A stretch of 35,174 nucleotides of DNA from Bigelowiella natans CCMP2755 (lineage: Eukaryota; Cercozoa; Chlorarachniophyceae). The stretch spans positions 1 to 35,174 of the forward strand of contig ADNK01002149.1 of NCBI GenBank assembly GCA_000320545.1. Reading direction: 5' to 3'. The position numbers and the translations under genes are program-made. This document shows positions 32,939 to 35,174 of the stretch, in pieces; within the stretch, counting starts at the first letter, position 1, and every line of letters begins with the position of its first letter. The notes under the pieces are model-generated. The model saw only the letters and a program-made list of their open reading frames with translations. It was not told the DNA's origin and did not search any database.

Positions 32939-35104
32939 ATATTATAAAATGATTCTGATACTGCCCCCCCCCCCCTCCCCCCGTCCAACCATTAACCTTA
33001 GCTCCCCCTGTCGCTGGAAGCCTCATCAGCGTTGGGACCACCTGAGTGTTGTTATGTTTTCTGTTTAGTGTTGTTGAAGATCATGTGCGTTCTTTCTTCG
33101 AGGGGTATCGGAGTTTGAATGCATTCGTGTTTAGTGCAGCTCCTCTCTCCTCCTCCTCCTCCTTCTTCTTTTCCCAATTTTCTACAGTGCCACTAAAGGG
33201 GTGATGATTATCACAAATATGCGGTGCACACAGGCGCTGCTACCGAGGATATATAAACGCCACTGTTGGCGGTGCCGTTCTGCTGAGCTAGGGAATCAGC
33301 ATCTGACGAGTTTGAAGTCGCCAAAATATTGGTGTTTGTCTCGAGTAAGCTTGCGAGTTTCGCCTGCTCTGATTGTGTCAAAATCTTGACGCTCGAGTAC
33401 TAAATGACAAAGAAAGTTTCGGTTATGTAAGCCAGCGACATCTGCAACTTAATATTCGCACGAGTCTCACAGAAGAGAGAAGAGGGGGGGGGGGTCGGCG
33501 GCATGATATTGACACCATGTAGCTTAAGAGAGAGAGAGAGAGAGGGAGAGAGAATCCTGCCCTCTGTTTGTATATCTACGATATAGCGAATTGATGGAAA
33601 ACGCACGTGAATCTCCTTGTTCTCTGGTGGTCCTGGGCGCTCAAACGTCACCTGGGAGCAAATACCGACGAGGACGCATAGTTCAGTACATTGGGAGGCA
33701 CGTAGGAAGAAGAGAGAAATGGCCGGTTTCCAAGGAGTGAATGCCCTCGTGTGGAGAAATAACACATTACGGACTATGTCGCAAATCACAAATAAGAGAT
33801 GGCGTTCACCTCCAACGCTATGGAGGTCATCTGCTTTGGGTCTTTCAAAGTCGCCGTGAGGTCGGCCACGACGGGCGGCGTGAGCGAAAACACGTTGTCG
33901 GCAAACTCAGAAAAGTGAATCTCTTGCACTGTGTTGCAAGCGTCATCAGTATCTGCGCACAGGAGAAGGGGGGGTGGGGGGGGGGGAATAGGAGATGATG
34001 ATGATAATGATAGTATAAGAAGCATCTATCGATGGTAATATGACCGATAACTTGTGATTCTCGAAGATGATTGTAGAGATCCAAAGGCGCCACACGAATG
34101 AATCTACCGACGTAGACGAAGACGAACAATTAGGCCTCAGCAGCAATGGCTTGCTGGGACAACAACACCGCCAACACCACATTCTAATGATGACCATTGT
34201 CACGAGTTATTTCAACAAGTTCTGACTGCATCCTAAAAACCGTCGATGATCTTCGTCTCCTACCACGCGGCGTGGCGACGCATAAGGACTAAGATCATCG
34301 TCGATTGTGCTGAGATTCAACTGTTCCAAGACTGCGAACGACTTGTTAAATTTGTCCCACGTTACGCACACGGCAAAACTCACGAAAGGAGGCAGCATGA
34401 ACAGGAAACCGTACTTCGTGTTGGAGATCTGCACGAGCTTGAAGCCCCCATTTGCTGACTAAAGTGCCACGCAACAACGCCGAATGAAAATAAGGAGAAT
34501 GGGAAGAGAAGGAAACTTAGAGTGCTCTGAGGAGGCGGCGGCACGCACAGATATCTCACCACTTGCTCTCAAGCTTGAAGCAATGATATGGGTATAAATA
34601 TATGTGTGTGTGTGCGTGTGTGTGTGTGTGTGCGCGCGCGCGCGCGTTTGTGTGCACGATATTGAACAACGTCGTCACAGCGCGTCCAAATCTCCTCTCA
34701 ATCCACTCACCAAAATCGATATAGACAGTACGGCCGTGTGCACGTTGTTGTTCTCCGTGACAGGGTTAGCAGTGGAAAACAGCAGCAAAGGACCGAACAG
34801 TATCTGCGGAGGCGGAGGAAGGGATTAAGACAATGAAGGAGGAGGAGGACCGTGAATGAAAGAAACATGAAGCTAAATACGAAGAGATTTCTGTTTGATT
34901 TTTTGATTTTTTCTTCTACTGCCGCTACTTGGTGTTGGTAGCTACTACCACTACTACTACTACTACTATTACTCCTACTCCTTGTACTCACTAACCAGCA
35001 AGAGCACGAGGAGAAGCAATACACCCTGGGTGAACTGTAAGTAATGTATCACCAAGATTAGGGCAAACCAAGGCCTTTTATAATTGACATATGTATATAT
35101 TGCT

Positions 35105-35146
<42 letters not shown>

Positions 35147-35174
35147 AAACAGACACACAAGGGTTGGTATCGTC
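31651..35174 (-). CDS. PIEZO-type mechanosensitive ion channel, C-terminal part (5' end outside window)
   Basis: Minus-strand exons give the last third-of-pore region of a PIEZO channel: 34996-35034, 34711-34803, 34384-34458, 34045-34103, 33810-33952, 33607-33651, 33244-33399, 32997-33041, 32639-32839, 32447-32485, 32164-32243, 31939-32009, 31804-31864, 31651-31696 with stop TAA. In order they show the outer helix (LLLLVLLL, ILFGPLLLFSTANPVTENN), the extracellular cap (QSEQAKLASLLETNTN, VVPTLMRLPATGG, TRLGIYLDLKKPSHG), the inner pore helix (IGIYITVIVTIGNLVRLQF), then the cytosolic C-terminal domain (LLKYCESVFIAR, LELEEELFRQLTKILRTP, LLIELAKRKDKKIS). Nearly all phases agree; one short exon between 34384 and 34103 is missing. 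The trimeric PIEZO channel opens under membrane tension and passes cations including calcium. The transmembrane blades would be encoded beyond the window. Confidence 0.9.
32903..32931. repeat. (AT)n microsatellite in PIEZO intron
   Basis: About 14 AT units in the intron between the 32997-33041 and 32639-32839 exons. CT (32347-32380) and CA (32591-32612) runs occupy neighbouring introns. Confidence 0.95.
34603..34647. repeat. (TG)n plus (CG)n alternating run in PIEZO intron
   Basis: TG units pass directly into GCGCGCGCGCGC, a purely alternating purine-pyrimidine tract of about 45 bases. Confidence 0.95.
35106..35140. repeat. (CA)n microsatellite near window end
   Basis: About 16 CA units upstream (minus-strand sense) of the first visible PIEZO exon, presumably intronic. 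Confidence 0.9.

Overview
The window is nuclear DNA of an intron-rich eukaryote, most likely an alga with a complex (secondary) plastid. Genes are split into many small exons (several of 30-80 bases, one of 17 and perhaps one of 7) joined at GT-AG introns. The introns and a few exons are packed with microsatellites (CA, CT, TCA, TCC, TTC, GCA, AAC). The plastid inference rests on the minus-strand DEG-type protease. Its N-terminus reads as an ER signal peptide, then a basic/Ser-rich transit-like stretch, then a twin-arginine thylakoid signal. The stretch after the signal peptide does not start with Phe, so the window alone does not say which algal group this is.

Layout: 1-421 low complexity. 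422-1635 (+) fragments of a YqaJ-family nuclease gene. 1941-2438 and 4665-5074 tandem repeats of non-coding type. 2830-4512 (+) an intronless ORF resembling protist nucleotide-sugar glycosyltransferases. 5901-6200 (+) an unassigned ORF. About 6288-19237 (+) a very large USP7/UBP12-type deubiquitinase, apparently with a PUB domain at its N-terminus. 20184-24984 (-) a DEG1/HtrA thylakoid protease. 25351-27871 (+) a zf-PARP-like/BRCT/BRCT/WGR protein without a PARP catalytic domain. 28745-29397 (-) an Alba-domain protein. 29687-31024 (+) ribonuclease H2 subunit A. 31651 to the window end (-) the C-terminal part of a PIEZO mechanosensitive channel.

I built the gene models by hand from conserved motifs and splice phase. 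For the PARP-like gene (13 exons, 419 aa), RNase H2A (6 exons, 300 aa) and Alba (2 exons, 149 aa) every intron phase closes and the reading frame is complete. For USP, DEG and PIEZO most exons chain in phase, but a few segments remain unresolved and are stated as such.

The second half holds three neighbouring genes with genome-maintenance associations: a PARP-like DNA-break-sensor-type protein, an Alba protein (a family that binds nucleic acid, including R-loops in plants) and RNase H2A, which cuts RNA in RNA-DNA hybrids. Alba and RNase H2A diverge from a shared 289-base interval. The strongest novelty candidate is the PARP-like protein: three of four zinc ligands of its PARP-type finger and the WGR signature residues are replaced while the surrounding fold and exact spacing are kept. 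The second is the PUB-USP7 architecture.
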